Shown: positions 44,381 to 54,613, counted from the stretch's first letter. The stretch is DNA of 64,000 nt from Ascarosepion bandense (GCA_037127315.1 JBBBDQ010000445.1:2387501-2451500), one strand, 5' to 3'. Notes: generated from the sequence alone by a model not told the origin. Numbers and translations: made by a program.

Positions 44381-46390
44381 AATGCTTATTGCCATATATA
44401 TTCGATGCCATAAAGAAGGTTAGGGATTACATTTTCTTTTAAATGCCGTGTTTCTTCAGAACATTGGCGATCATAGTTCTCCACAATTTCCTTACTTTGT
44501 AGCTCAATAAATTTAGTTCCAGCAAGCTCGCCAAATAGGTCATGCGATATCATTCCTCTGTCTTTTATACATTCAATCTGTCCTGTGAGTATCAATTTTT
44601 CCAAACCGTCTTTCCTAATTATGTGTTCTAGAAATTTCAGCTGTTTCTACCTTTGTTTGACATTATCTGTAGAACTTTTCCGTTGCTTACATAATTGCTC
44701 GGTGACATTATCAGCATTCTTCTGTAGAAAAATATTTCTGTTCCTTCAAGTCTCTTCTTTATCCGTGAGGAGATTGTCTAGCATTCACTGCCATATAGGA
44801 GGATTGATATTACATAACAGTTCATTACTCTTTTCTTTGTTTCTCTTGCTTCAAGTCTCTTCTTCATCTGTGAAGAGATTGTACAGCATTCACTGCCATA
44901 TAGGAGGACTGATATTACATAACAGTTCAGTACTCTTTTCTTTGTTTTTGCTGCTTCAAGTCTTTTCTTCATCTGTGAGGAGATTGTCAACATTCACTGC
45001 CATATAGGAGGACTGATATTACATAACAGTTCAGTACTCGTTTCTTTGTTTTTGCTGCTTCAAGTCTCTTCTTCATCTGTGAGGAGATTGTCCAGCATTC
45101 ATTGCCATATAGGAGGACTGATATTACATAACAGTTCAGTACTCTTTTCTTTGTTTTTGCTGCTTCAAGTCTTTTCTTCATCTGTGAGGAGATTGTCAAG
45201 CATTCACTGCCATATAGGAGGACTGATATTACATAACAGTTCAGTACTCTTTTCTTTGTTTTTGCTGCTTCAAGTCTTTTCTTCATCTGTGAGGAGATTG
45301 TCAAGCATTCACTGCCATATAGGAGGACTGATATTACATAACAGTTCAGTACTCTTTTCTTTGTTTTTGCTGCTTCAAGTCTCTTCTTCATCTGTGAGGA
45401 GATTGTCCAGCATTCATTGCCATATAGGAGGACTGATATTACAGAACAGTTCAGTACTCTTTTCTTTGTTTCTTTTGCTTCACATCTCTTTTAATCTATG
45501 AGGAGATTGTCAAGCATTCACTGCCATATAGGAGGACTGATATTACATAACTGTTCAGTACTCTTTTCTTTGTTTTTGCTGCTTCAAGTCTTTTCTTCAT
45601 CTGTGAGGAGATTGTCAAGCATTCACTGCCATATAGGAGGACTGATATTACATAACAGTTCAGTACTCTTTTTCTTTGTTTTTGCTGCTTCAAGTCTTTT
45701 CTTCATCTGTGAGGAGATTGTCCAGCATTCACTGCCATATAGGAGGACTGATATTACATAACAGTTCAGTACTCTTTCTTTGTTTTTGCTGCTTCAAGTA
45801 TCTTCTTCATCTGTGAGGAGATTGTCCAGCATTCATTGCCATATAGGAGGACTGATATTACATAACAGTTCAGTACTCTTTTCTTTGTTTTTGCTGCTTC
45901 AAGTCTTTTCTTCATCTGTGAGGAGATTGTCCAACATTCACTGCCATATAGGAGGACTGATATTACATAACAGTTCAGTACTCTTTTCTTTGTTTTTGCT
46001 GCTTCAAGTCTCTTCTCCATCTGTGAGTAGATTGTCAAGCATTCATTGCCATATAGGAGGACTGATATTACATAACAGTTCAGTACTCTTTTCTTTGTTT
46101 TTGCTGCTTCAAGTCTCTTCTCCATCTGTGAGGAGATTGTTCAGCATTCATTGCCATAAAGGAGGACTGATATTACATAACAGTTCAGTACTCTTTTCTT
46201 TGTTTTTGCTGCTTCAAGTCTTTTCTTCATCTGTGAGGAGATTGTCAAGCATTCACTGCCATATAGGAGGACTGATATTACATAACAGTTCAGTACTCTT
46301 TTCTTTGTTTCTGTTGCTTCAAGTCTCTTCTCCATCTGTGAGGAGATTGTCCAGCATTCACTGCCATATAGGAGGACTGATATTACATGA
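44381..46390 (-). mobile_element. LINE-B fragment expanded into a 105-bp in-frame array
   Basis: The minus strand encodes MKKRLEAAKTKKRV then LNCYVISVLLYGSEC then LTISSQ, a 35-residue repeat, over and over. It lies between diverged LINE-B flanks (44381-44745, including EKLILTGQIECIKDRG). The segment is the LYGSECWTIS region of LINE-B. The plus strand is also open in a 35-codon repeat, a side effect of a period divisible by three. Confidence 0.85.
44745..46388 (-). repeat. 105-bp tandem array, about 16 units
   Basis: TTTTTGCTGCTTCAAGTC recurs every 105 bp (for example 45154, 45259, 45364). Variation between units is mostly single-base (CTGTGAGGAG against CTGTGAGTAG, CATTCACTG against CATTCATTG), with a few 1-bp indels that break the frame, for example near 44990 and 45670. 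Confidence 0.93.
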
Positions 46391-46880
46391 CATTTTTAGA
46401 TATTTCGGCAACAAAGCCGAAAGATGAATCAAATAACGAAACATGTAAGATTAGGCTCAGTTTAGAAGATATCTATACAGATAGCAGAAAGTACAATAGA
46501 ATTTCTGTGAATGTTCTAGTGATGCGTTGACTTTGTCTGAAAGTAATTATATAGAAAAAGTGAACGTTTTGTTTAAAGTGTAAATTTATTGTTATTATTT
46601 TTTTAAATATTACTTGCTTTTTGTATATATGAAGTGTCCATAATGATATTCGTGTCGCTGCACATGTTTCGAGTCTAACGTTGACTCTCTTCAGGCGAAT
46701 AAATTTGTGACTTCACATATCGAAATCCGTTTGTCTTTCTGATGGCCAAGGTATCGTGTATAAATAGATGGATAGAACAACCCCTATTTCTGCTTTTAAT
46801 ATATATATATATATATATTAGATTAAAAGGATACCATCAGCCCACAACGAGATTACAATTTTACAAACAAAATTGTATAT
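46391..46880 (-). repeat. V-like retroposon fragment and short (TA)n
   Basis: The minus strand carries CGCCTGAAGAGAGTCAACGT then TAGACTCGAAACATGTGCAG near 46655-46695, a type of segment found before (TA)n in other retroposons of this window. A 20-bp (TA)n lies at 46799-46818. A small TTTCGGCAACAAAGCCGAAA hairpin is at 46402-46421. Confidence 0.4.
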
Positions 46881-47380
46881 GCGATACAACAGTTCAGTTC
46901 TTTTTTCTTTGTTTCTGTAGCTTCAAGTCTCTTCTTCATCTATTGTTTATCGTTCACAGTCATATAAGAAATTAGATCTCCTTCTTCGTCCCTCGACTGC
47001 ATAGATTTTTAAATAATCTACTAGATTGTCCAATAGGTCTCACCGTTTCACTGTTAAACTGCCTAGATATAACCGTATGTCCTATTCAAATAGTTTCTTC
47101 ATTTTCGACTTGTGGAACCTCCTTTCGATTTCTTGCGTTCTTTTTTTAAATCCATATATCCCAGTGACATTAACAACATTTCTATAGCTTCAAGTCTCTG
47201 AAGAAATTGTCCAGTATTCACTGCCATATAGACGATAAGATAAAACTTAGCAGTTTTGCCATTCTTTTCATTGTTTTTACGGACATTCATTGGTAGAACC
47301 GCATTTATATTTCTTGAATTCTCTTCTCCACCTGGGAGGAAATTCTCCATCGTTTATTGCCATTTAACCCTTCACTCAAT
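46881..47380. mobile_element. mosaic of LINE-B and LINE-A fragments
   Basis: 46890-46960 and 47180-47230 are minus-strand LINE-B pieces (GCTTCAAGTCTCTTCTTCAT, ATTCACTGCCATATAGACG). 47015-47135 is a plus-strand LINE-A piece (CCAATAGGTCTCACCGTTTC ... CTTGTGGAACCTCC). All are short and broken. Confidence 0.5.
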
Positions 47381-47618
47381 AAATCCCTCCCGGGCCTAAC
47401 TAATAAAACAACTTTTAGGCAAAATTCGACTTTATTCATCAACATAGTCTCCCTTTAGGGTGATACACTGATTCCAACGCTTCTCTAACAATTCGATGCC
47501 TTTTTTGTGGAACGATTTGTCTTTGGCCTCAAAATATACCTCAGTTTCCGATATCACTTCTTCATTAGAACCAAATCTCTTTCTCTTGAGCATTCTTTTG
47601 AGGTCTGTAAACAGCCAG

Positions 47619-48238
47619 GGATGTGCGTGGTGGTCCAGTGGATATCGGCTCGGAACAAGAAATCGGATAGCCGAGTTCAAATTCCAGTTGAATTCATTGC
47701 ATTCACTTACGCGCAAATACCATTGGGAAAGGTATCAATCCGTTTCTTCCCTCCAGTTATGGGTTAAATAACAGAACAGATGGAGTTCTATAGCCTTGGC
47801 TGGCAACCAGTCTACCGCAGAAAGCAATGGCAACCTACTGCGGGATAATCATCTGCCCAGTCAGTCATGTCTCTTTCGAGACATGATCGCCCAAGCGTGT
47901 TTCACGTATAGCACTTAACTGACTGACTGAATATAATAGTTGAAAACATGATTAAGGCTTCTACTGGACATAAAGTGGGGAATCAGTTTTATATTGTTAT
48001 GAAGTAATAAACTGATCCCCCACTAATTACTACTAAATAATAATATACATCTCTCCCACCTCTAGCTACAAGTCAAATAATAGGACAGATTGGGTTCTAT
48101 AGCCTTGGTCGGCAACCAGTCTACCGCAGAAAGCAATGGCAACCTACTGCGGGATAATTATCTGCCCAGTCAGTCATGTCACGAAAGAGACATGATCGCC
48201 CAAGCGTGTTTCACGTATGGCACTTAACTGACTGACTG
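47619..48238 (+). mobile_element. 620-bp composite SINE-1 with 10-bp target duplication
   Basis: Flanked by identical AAACAGCCAG at 47609-47618 and 48239-48248. The order is: tRNA-like head (GGTCCAGTGGATATCGGCTC, box-B-like GAGTTCAAATTCCA), complete first body to ACTTAACTGACTGACTG, linker GTTGAAAACATGATTAAGG, P palindrome (47970-48024), AT linker, and a second body to the same terminal ACTGACTGACTG. The outer duplication shows that the whole composite moved as one unit. Confidence 0.93.
47970..48024. repeat. P palindrome, copy 6
   Basis: ATAAAGTGGGGAATCAGTTT to AAACTGATCCCCCACT, inverted, between the two bodies of the composite SINE. Confidence 0.85.
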
Positions 48239-48430
48239 AAACAGCCAGTAGTCGCTAGAGAATAGGGCGGATGCGGAAGCAATTCGAAGTGCAATTCATG
48301 GAGTTGTGCCATCGTTGCGATCGACTTGTGACACGGAGCGTTGTCTTGGTGAAAGATCATATTTTCCTTCTTCATTTGTAGCCATTTAGCAGTAGCTTCA
48401 TTTAAATAAATGTAATTTGTAAACTAATAA

Positions 48431-48654
48431 TCTGATTGGGCCCAAGTTTTGTCACGTGCCATTTGAAGATTAGTACTTCATAAAAATCATAAGGGTTTTT
48501 GATTAGTGGCGCCATCTATATGTCAGGAGTGGGACTTATTGAGCGATGTGTTAGAAGATTATATATTACAAAGCAATTTCAGAAGACTTTTCTTTGTTTA
48601 GAAACAAACACTAAACTGTACGACCACGTTTTTTATCGATTCATGTCTTTTATT
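48431..48654. other. unassigned sequence
   Basis: No repeat or coding frame recognised; possibly the start of the mariner's own 5' region, diverged. Confidence 0.3.
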
Positions 48655-48849
48655 TTAATCGGTATCACCCTAAACAAGGCAATAAAGCCACTGAAACGCA
48701 AGGGGTTATTTGGTGTGGAAGAATTAGAAACAGAAACAACAATAGTGAGCAGAAAAAGACAAAAAGTAATCAAGAGGAGAGTAGATAGGGATTAACATTT
48801 CGTTTAAAGTTTTGCAGATTAAAGTAGACTGGAAAGCATGGAGCTGGAA

Positions 48850-49640
48850 GAGAGTTTCTCAAGCGAGAAGTGCGATAAAAGAAACTGTTAGCATAGAACT
48901 TACGGTTACATCTAGCCATTTCAACTGCAAAATGATGAGACCTTGACAGGGAAGCAAGAAGCCGGAAGAGAGTTCCACAAGTGAGAAGTGCGATAAAAGA
49001 AACTGTTAGCATAGAACTTACGGTTACATCTAGCCATTTCAACTGCAAAATGATGAGACCTTGACAGGGAAGCAAGAAGCCGGAAGAGAGTTCCACAAGT
49101 GAGAAGTGCGATAAAAGAAACTGTTAGCATAGAACTTACGGTTACATCTAGCCATTTCAACTGCAAAATGATGAGACCTTGACAGGGAAGCAAGAAGCCG
49201 GAAGAGAGTTCCACAAGCGAGAAGTGCGATAAAAGAAACTGTTAGCATAGAACTTACGGTTACATCTAGCCATTTCAAATGTAAAATGATGAGACCTTGA
49301 CAGGGAAGCAAGAAGCCGGAAGAGAGTTCCACAAGTGAGAAGTGCGATAAAAGAAACTGTTAGCATAGAACTTACGGTTACATCTAGCCATTTCAACTGC
49401 AAAATGATGAGACCTTGACAGGGAAGCAAGAAGCCAGAAGAGAGTTCCACAAGTGAGAAGTGCGATAAAGGAAACCGTTAGCATAGAACTTACGGTTACA
49501 TCTAGCCATTTCAACGGTAAAATGATGAGATCTTGACAGGGAAGCAAGAAGCTGGAAGAGAGTTCCACAAGCGAGAAGTGCGATAAAAGAAACTGTTAGC
49601 ATAGAACTTACGGTTACATCTAGCCATTTCAACTGTAAAA
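48850..49640 (-). repeat. 118-bp tandem array in LINE-A (about 7 units)
   Basis: AGAGTTCCACAAG starts at 118-bp steps (48969, 49087, 49205, 49323, 49441, 49559), with a diverged first unit at 48851. It covers the CNRKFYANSFFYRTSHLWNS and LPASCFPV codons. The period is not a multiple of three. Confidence 0.93.
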
Positions 49641-49705
49641 TGACGAGATCTCGGCGCTAGTCTAGTATTGCGCTTAAATTCATAAAGTCTCGGTATCAAA
49701 GGCGG

Positions 49706-50013
49706 ATGTGCGTTGTGGTGAAGTGGATATCGACTCGGAACGACAAATCGGGGAACCGAGTTTGAATTCCAGTTTAACTTCTTGCATTCACTTACGCACA
49801 AATACTCTTTGGAAAGATATTAACCCACCTTTCCCCCCAGTTATGGGTTAAATAATGACGGAGTGGGTTCTATAGCCTTAGCTGGCAACCAGTCTACCTC
49901 AGAAAGCAATGGCAACCTACTGCGGGATAATCTTCTGCCCAGTTATTCATGTCTTTTTCGAGACATGAACGCCCAAAATTGTGTATCACGTATGGCACTT
50001 AATTGACTGACTG
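49706..50013 (+). mobile_element. SINE-1 copy inside LINE-A
   Basis: Full-length: GGATGTGCGTTGTGGTGAAG head, box-B-like GAGTTTGAATTCCA, body, ATGTCTTTTTCGAGACATGA hairpin and terminal TTGACTGACTGA. It is flanked by GGTATCAAAG (left) and GATACCAAAG (right), a 10-bp target duplication with two differences. Confidence 0.88.
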
Positions 50014-50800
50014 AGATACCAAAGTGAAGAGCTTATCCGAACAATTACCATGAAAATATTTATAAAAACGGTATAGAGAGCCAACCTTATGGCTGTGTAA
50101 GCTGCCAGATCAGGACCAGCAGTATTGCTGATTCTTCTCTGGATCTTATCAAGGAGCTCAAGATAAATATCAGGGGCACTGGACCATATGTAACCGCAAT
50201 GTTCTAAACATGGACGAATGGTAGACGTATAGATATGCAAGATAAATTCTCGAAAGTATAATTTTCTCGCTCGTCATAGTAAATCAACTTTTTTAATAGC
50301 TGTCCAATCAATGGATTCAATATACTTATTTGCACTTCATGTGAGCTGAGAACATTAGCCCGAAAAGGCGCAAGGAGTCATTTTCTTGGAGGTTAGCACA
50401 GCCACACTGATGGAAGGCAGAGAAGGCGTCTCTCAGATGATAATTGGAGAGAAGTTCAGTTTTGGAAGCGTTAAAAGTGACAAGCTATATTTTACCCCAG
50501 TTAACGATGGTTCTGAGGTCGTTTTGGACATCAGCTACCACATCGGACAGATAGCTTTACTATCGAGGCAGGAGTAAATGGTTGTGTCGTCAGCGTAGAT
50601 ACCTTATTGAGAGGTATGTCATCAATAAATTAATGAAAATTAGAAAACCTCGTAGGACCAAGGATGGGATTCTAGGGGACACCCACGTAAGTACGAAAGA
50701 ATCCAGACGAGGGATACTTATACAAGCACGACATGGTACTACGAATACCCCGATATTATGCGACTGTTGATCAGAGCAACTTCTCAGAGAGTTCGGGCTC

Positions 50801-51044
50801 CTAATGACTAGTTGGAAGCAGCAGCTAGTAAACTACCAACCCATTTTACTCTCACAATGGAAAGTCAAAGTCACTGGCTAGTCCTATCACCAAACCGTTC
50901 AATCATTGTAGCTCTGGTAAAAAAAAAAAAAAAAAAGAACCGATAAAACATATCCTCAACAGATAGGCATAAATCGGAATGTCAGAATAGACGAACATGT
51001 GGAAGAAACAGGGACATTGCAATAAACAGGTAGGGTGGATTTAA
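50801..51044. other. unassigned; contains an A run
   Basis: A 17-base A run near 50921-50937 may be a retroposon tail, but its body was not identified. Confidence 0.3.
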
Positions 51045-51400
51045 AACGGGATTATGGAATAAACGGGAGGCTGGAATAAATAAAGAGGGCAGAATAAGAG
51101 ACGCAGATCTAATTTCAACCCAGGAGCAACTTTAACTCGGAACCAATTTCAACTAGAAATTAATTTCAACTAGGAATTAATTTCAACTCGGAAAAAGTTG
51201 AAATTAATTCCGCGTTGAGACCATTTTCGAGCCGAAACCACTTCTGAGTCGAAACCAATTCTGAGTTGAAATTAGCTCTGAGTTGAAATTAATTCACAAA
51301 CCCCAGAATAAAAGGGTGTTGAAATGGTCAGGGTGGAATAAAAAGGTGTTGGAATAAACGGTTAGGTTGGAATAAACGGACTGGGTGGAATAAAGCGGAG
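51045..51400. repeat. inverted short-unit minisatellite
   Basis: 51108-51190 repeats units like ATTTCAACTAGGAATTA and TTTCAACTCGGAA. 51193-51295 carries the same unit inverted (GTTGAAATTAATTCCGCG, CTGAGTTGAAATTA). GGAATAAACGG-type units flank both sides (51055-51095 and 51325-51395). The whole can fold back around 51188-51195. Confidence 0.8.
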
Positions 51401-51900
51401 ATATGAAGACTTTCCACTCTACCGAAACATATGGTTTGCAAGGTAACATCCATCAATACGAAACATAAAAGCAGATTTCAGAAGTCTCGTTTCTTGAAAA
51501 ATTATTTTAAGAAAAAAAAGTTTTATAAATTTTAACCGGCACTAAAGTCAAAGTTACGATGTGTTGTAATAAAATATCCTAGATCCCCCTTTTCTCTATG
51601 TGGACTTACTAATACAGAGAACTATATTGTGAGCACCGTATTCACCGGCGTCTTGTTTCGGAGATTACTAATGTCTTACTAATTTTTGTTTGTATACTTA
51701 TTGTACTATAGCGGGTACTGGGTCCATTACAATGTTTATATTTAGGATTCGACACGACGCACGAGGGATCAGACACATGACGCAGGAAATAAGAAACAAC
51801 GATGATGCCAATTGTACATACAGTTTTTGAGTTCCCATTGGAATTTGTAGTGGTAAATATGTGTGCACATGCATGTGTGTGTAAGAAATAAATTCGCGCC
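51401..51900. other. unassigned; possible LTR-like 3' part
   Basis: 51480-51545 resembles the piggyBac-like MITE interior. AATAAATTCGCGCC at 51888-51901 contains a polyadenylation-like signal right before the hairpin-rich region. No coding frame was accepted. Confidence 0.3.
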
Positions 51901-51901
51901 A

Positions 51902-52251
51902 CTGGTTGATACCTGCAACCAGGCGGGTGTGTAGGAGCGAGAATTATACAGGTGTTCCTCTACTACCTTGATAGCAGGGGTCTCGCTCGAGTTAAGAAAC
52001 GCATGTCCCCACGATTTCTGGCCAATGATCGCGGCCTAACGGTATTTACCAACCTTCCCACGCAAGGTTAGATGTGACACAAGGTCATTTTATAGTGGGT
52101 TTTCCCGGCCATATAGCCGGGCCAAAAAATGTCTGTCTATTATTACCGAGTCGTGATTCTACCCTTCGGCGGAACCACGACTGGGTTTGTGCTCTCTGCT
52201 CGGAAGCAGAGAGCGCCCTCTACCCGAAGGCAGAGGCAAATGCCTCCTAAC
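51902..52251 (+). other. multi-hairpin cassette
   Basis: Successive inverted repeats: CTGGTTG/CAACCAG (51902-51925), GAGCGAGA/TCTCGCTC (51934-51990), AACCTT/AAGGTT (52051-52069), CCCGGC/GCCGGG (52104-52121), AGTCGTG/CACGACT (52149-52182, outer ACC/GGT also pairs, loop includes CTTCGG), GCTCTCTGC/GCAGAGAGC (52191-52214), CTCT.CC/GG.AGAG with a CGAA loop (52218-52235) and AGGCA/TGCCT (52234-52245). 52041-52251 is bounded by CCTAAC on both sides. No protein frame explains it. Similarity to a known family is limited to TTAGATGTGACACAAGGTC, also near 59625. Confidence 0.75.
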
Positions 52252-52703
52252 TGGCTTGCAACACGTGTGTGCCTGCTTATATGGATGCGCGGAATGCGCG
52301 GAGGGAAAATAAGATTTAACACGTTAACACAGGATACCCCGTCAGGATTAATGAAACACTGCTTGCTTACATAGCGTGTCTCGCGGATGAAAACACGCTT
52401 GTTTTAATGCGTAGGTGTGAAGGTGTGAACACCATAGTACTCTCTATTGCAATAACCCTTCATTTTTTTCCGTCTGCTCTTGTGTTGGTTGTTCTTTCCA
52501 CTTTAGTAACAACCTTGAATATTGTAACCCTTTCTCCAGGATACAACACGGTGAAAAGTTTCTAAATATTTTCTGTGTGGCAAAATCTCAGAGTTCATAA
52601 TTTCTAGAGGTATTTGTGGAGTAAATTGAGGAGATTTTTCTTTATAAAACAACGTCAAAATCTTATATTTTGCCAAAGCGTTGTGGTCAACAACTTAGAA
52701 AAA
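52252..52703. other. unassigned sequence
   Basis: 52252-52316 belongs to the host repeat of the hairpin cassette. The rest is AT-rich and unassigned. Confidence 0.35.
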
Positions 52704-52816
52704 TTAAGAAACGCATGTCCCCACGATTTATAGCCAATGATCGCGGCCTAACTGGCTTGCAACACGTGTGTGCCTGCTTATATGGACGCGCGGAATGCGC
52801 GGAGGAAAATAAGATT
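52704..52816 (+). repeat. cassette-free copy of the host repeat
   Basis: Repeats 51992-52040 (TTAAGAAACGCATGTCCCCA ... GCGGCCTAAC) joined directly to the sequence of 52252-52310 (TGGCTTGCAACACGTGTGTG ... GCGCGGAATGCGCGGAGG). One CCTAAC stands where the other copy has 211 extra bases. Confidence 0.88.
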
Positions 52817-53999
52817 TTTTAATGTCTGTTGCTATTAATCAAAAACACTGATGACTTACTTTGCCAACCATTGTCATTTAGCCATAAAATAATTTCGTTT
52901 TCTTTTGTTGTGCACTGTAATAATTTCTGTCGTCCCTAGAATTCAAGAATGGGAAACAATTTTCCAAGCAGAACCAATTACTCCAAGGAAACATTCACTT
53001 CAAATTGCCATATCAGATTTAATTTCGCTAAAGTACAAACTATAGAAGTGTAGATATGGACGACTTTCGAATTTTAAAGTGACAGTGTGTGATAATGGAA
53101 ACCAAACAAATACAATATTTATGTAAGAATATATAGTGTTTATTCCAAATTCATATAGAAAAATGTTGTTATTTAGAAAAAGCAAGTAAAAAAATAAAAG
53201 AAAGGAAAATTGAATTAAAATTGTTTTGAATTTTATGGAATGATTATTTGTAACGAACAGTATATATTTCCTTATTCTTTATAAACAAAAACGTAATTAA
53301 ATAAATAATATATTTTAGAAAAAAAAAACGTGACAAAATATAAAACTAGATTTAAATGCAACAAAAAAAAAATGGTTGAAATTAACATGGTGGAAAATCC
53401 GTACGAAATATACATGAAACATCTCAACCCACCCCTTGTTTCAAAATGGTGGAGAGTGCTTTCCCTTTTCCGTTTTCGACTGGGCACGTTTATTCTGTTA
53501 TGAGCTAATGGCGGTGGTTAGATTTTTTTACTGGATTTTGTTGCGCGCGCTGCCAAGTAAAATCCGTCAGATTAAACTAATCCGTGGCGTCATCGAATAG
53601 CGAAATATATTGAATGGTATTTCGCCAGAAGATAAAACAAATAACCGCCCCCCAACAAAAAAAAAAAAAAATTACATAAGAAAATAACTTTTTTCTTTTC
53701 TTTCTTTCTTTTTTCTAATAATGAACGCTTGCAACAAATATTTTGATATTTCCGTGCGTTCAATTATCTAAGTTTGTAAGAATATATATACGTGCTTTTT
53801 TGTAGACACGCGGGTATGTTTCTTTATGTATACATAGATATGTCGATCCGAATTTACCAATATCACCTGTACTGTGGCAAACAAAAGAAAGGAGCTCGGT
53901 AAGAAAATTCAATTTGTTTAATTTTCATTAAGGAGCAGTATGTATTCGACAGAAAAAAAATTGCAGTCATCGGAACGTGCATTAGGATAAAAAAAAGAT
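52817..53999. other. AT-rich intergenic sequence
   Basis: Nothing supported; A-runs and short T-rich tracts only. A small GC-rich spot (GCGCGCGCTGCC) lies at about 53543. Confidence 0.45.
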
Positions 54000-54330
54000 G
54001 TCTTCTCAAAGCTAAACAAAGTATTAGGAAACAGGAAAGATTTTCCTAGAAACAAAATACTTAACTGCTATGTAATATCAATCCTCCTACATGGCAGTGA
54101 GTGCTGGACAATCTTCTCACTGATGAAGAGTAGACTTGAGTGAACAGAAATGTGGTTCTATAGAAGGATGCTGAGGAATTGAAAGAAGTGAGTGCTTAAC
54201 TGCAATGTAATATCAATCCTCTTATATGACAGTGAATGCTGGACAATCTCCTCACTGATGAAGAGTAGACTTGAGTGAACAGAGATGTGATTCTATAGAA
54301 GGATGCTAAGAATATTGTTGTTGGAACATA
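54000..54330 (+). mobile_element. LINE-B fragment, duplicated
   Basis: Two plus-strand copies of CYVISILLxGSECWTIxSLM and MWFYRRMLR, at about 54066-54180 and 54199-54310, about 133 bp apart. Then comes a 25-bp direct repeat, CATGAAAACGATACGTGGGT, at 54337-54383. Stops follow the duplicated segment in both copies. Confidence 0.75.
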
Positions 54331-54394
54331 AGTTTTAATGAAAACGATACGTGGGTCACATGAAAACGATACGTGGGTCACGTTAATAGGCTGA

Positions 54395-54613
54395 CTATAC
54401 GCGCAAATACCCTTGGGAAAGGTATTAATCCGTCTCTTCCTTCCAGTTATGGGTTAAATAGCAGGACAGATTGGGTTCTATAGCCTTGGTCGGCAACCAG
54501 TCTACCGCAGAAAGCAATGGCAACCTACTGCGGGATAATCTTCTGCCCAGTCAGTCATGTCTCTTTCGAGACATGACCGCCCAAGCATGTATCACGTATG
54601 GCACTTAACTGAT
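54395..54613 (+). mobile_element. SINE-1 copy lacking the tRNA-like head
   Basis: Starts at CGCGCAAATACCCTTGGGAA and is otherwise intact through the ATGTCTCTTTCGAGACATGA hairpin to TATGGCACTTAACTGATG. 5' truncation fits LINE-type reverse transcription. Confidence 0.88.

Larger units (their letters stand above)
47381..48430 (-). mobile_element. second mariner transposase remnant, split by a composite SINE
   Basis: To the right of the SINE the minus strand reads IFHQDNAPCHKSIATMAQLH, which includes the second catalytic Asp motif (HxDNAPxH), and FELLPHPPYS, which leads to the third. To the left it resumes with LKRMLKRKRFGSNEEVISET, EVYFEAKDKSFHKKGIELLE and KRWNQCITLKGDYVDE, the normal mariner C-terminus. 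The order is collinear and only the SINE interrupts it. The part before HQDNA was not found, so the gene is 5' truncated. Confidence 0.85.
48655..50800 (-). mobile_element. LINE-A copy with 118-bp array and nested SINE
   Basis: The 3' signature (CACCCTAAACAAGGCAATAA, minus) lies at 48665-48685. Then comes the LWNSLPASCFP region, expanded into a 118-bp array. After a SINE-1 the copy continues with EHCGYIWSSAPDIYLELLDK and IQRRISNTAGPDLAA (50090-50190) and a YADD-type RT motif near 50585-50605 (GTCGTCAGCGTAGAT, reverse of IYADDT), with a GVPxGSIL-like block near 50680. It reaches further 5' than most copies here. Confidence 0.82.

Noticed and set aside
44745..46427. A 215-codon plus-strand frame rich in Leu/Ser that looks like a membrane repeat protein
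   Set aside because: It is the antisense of the LINE-B 35-residue repeat, open only because the period is divisible by three.
51642..51902. 86-codon minus-strand frame
   Set aside because: No motif. It overlaps microsatellite-like TGTGTG and an LTR-like region.
52129..52374. 81-codon frame across the hairpin cassette
   Set aside because: The frame runs through the stems and loops and stops soon after. The inverted repeats explain the sequence better than a protein.
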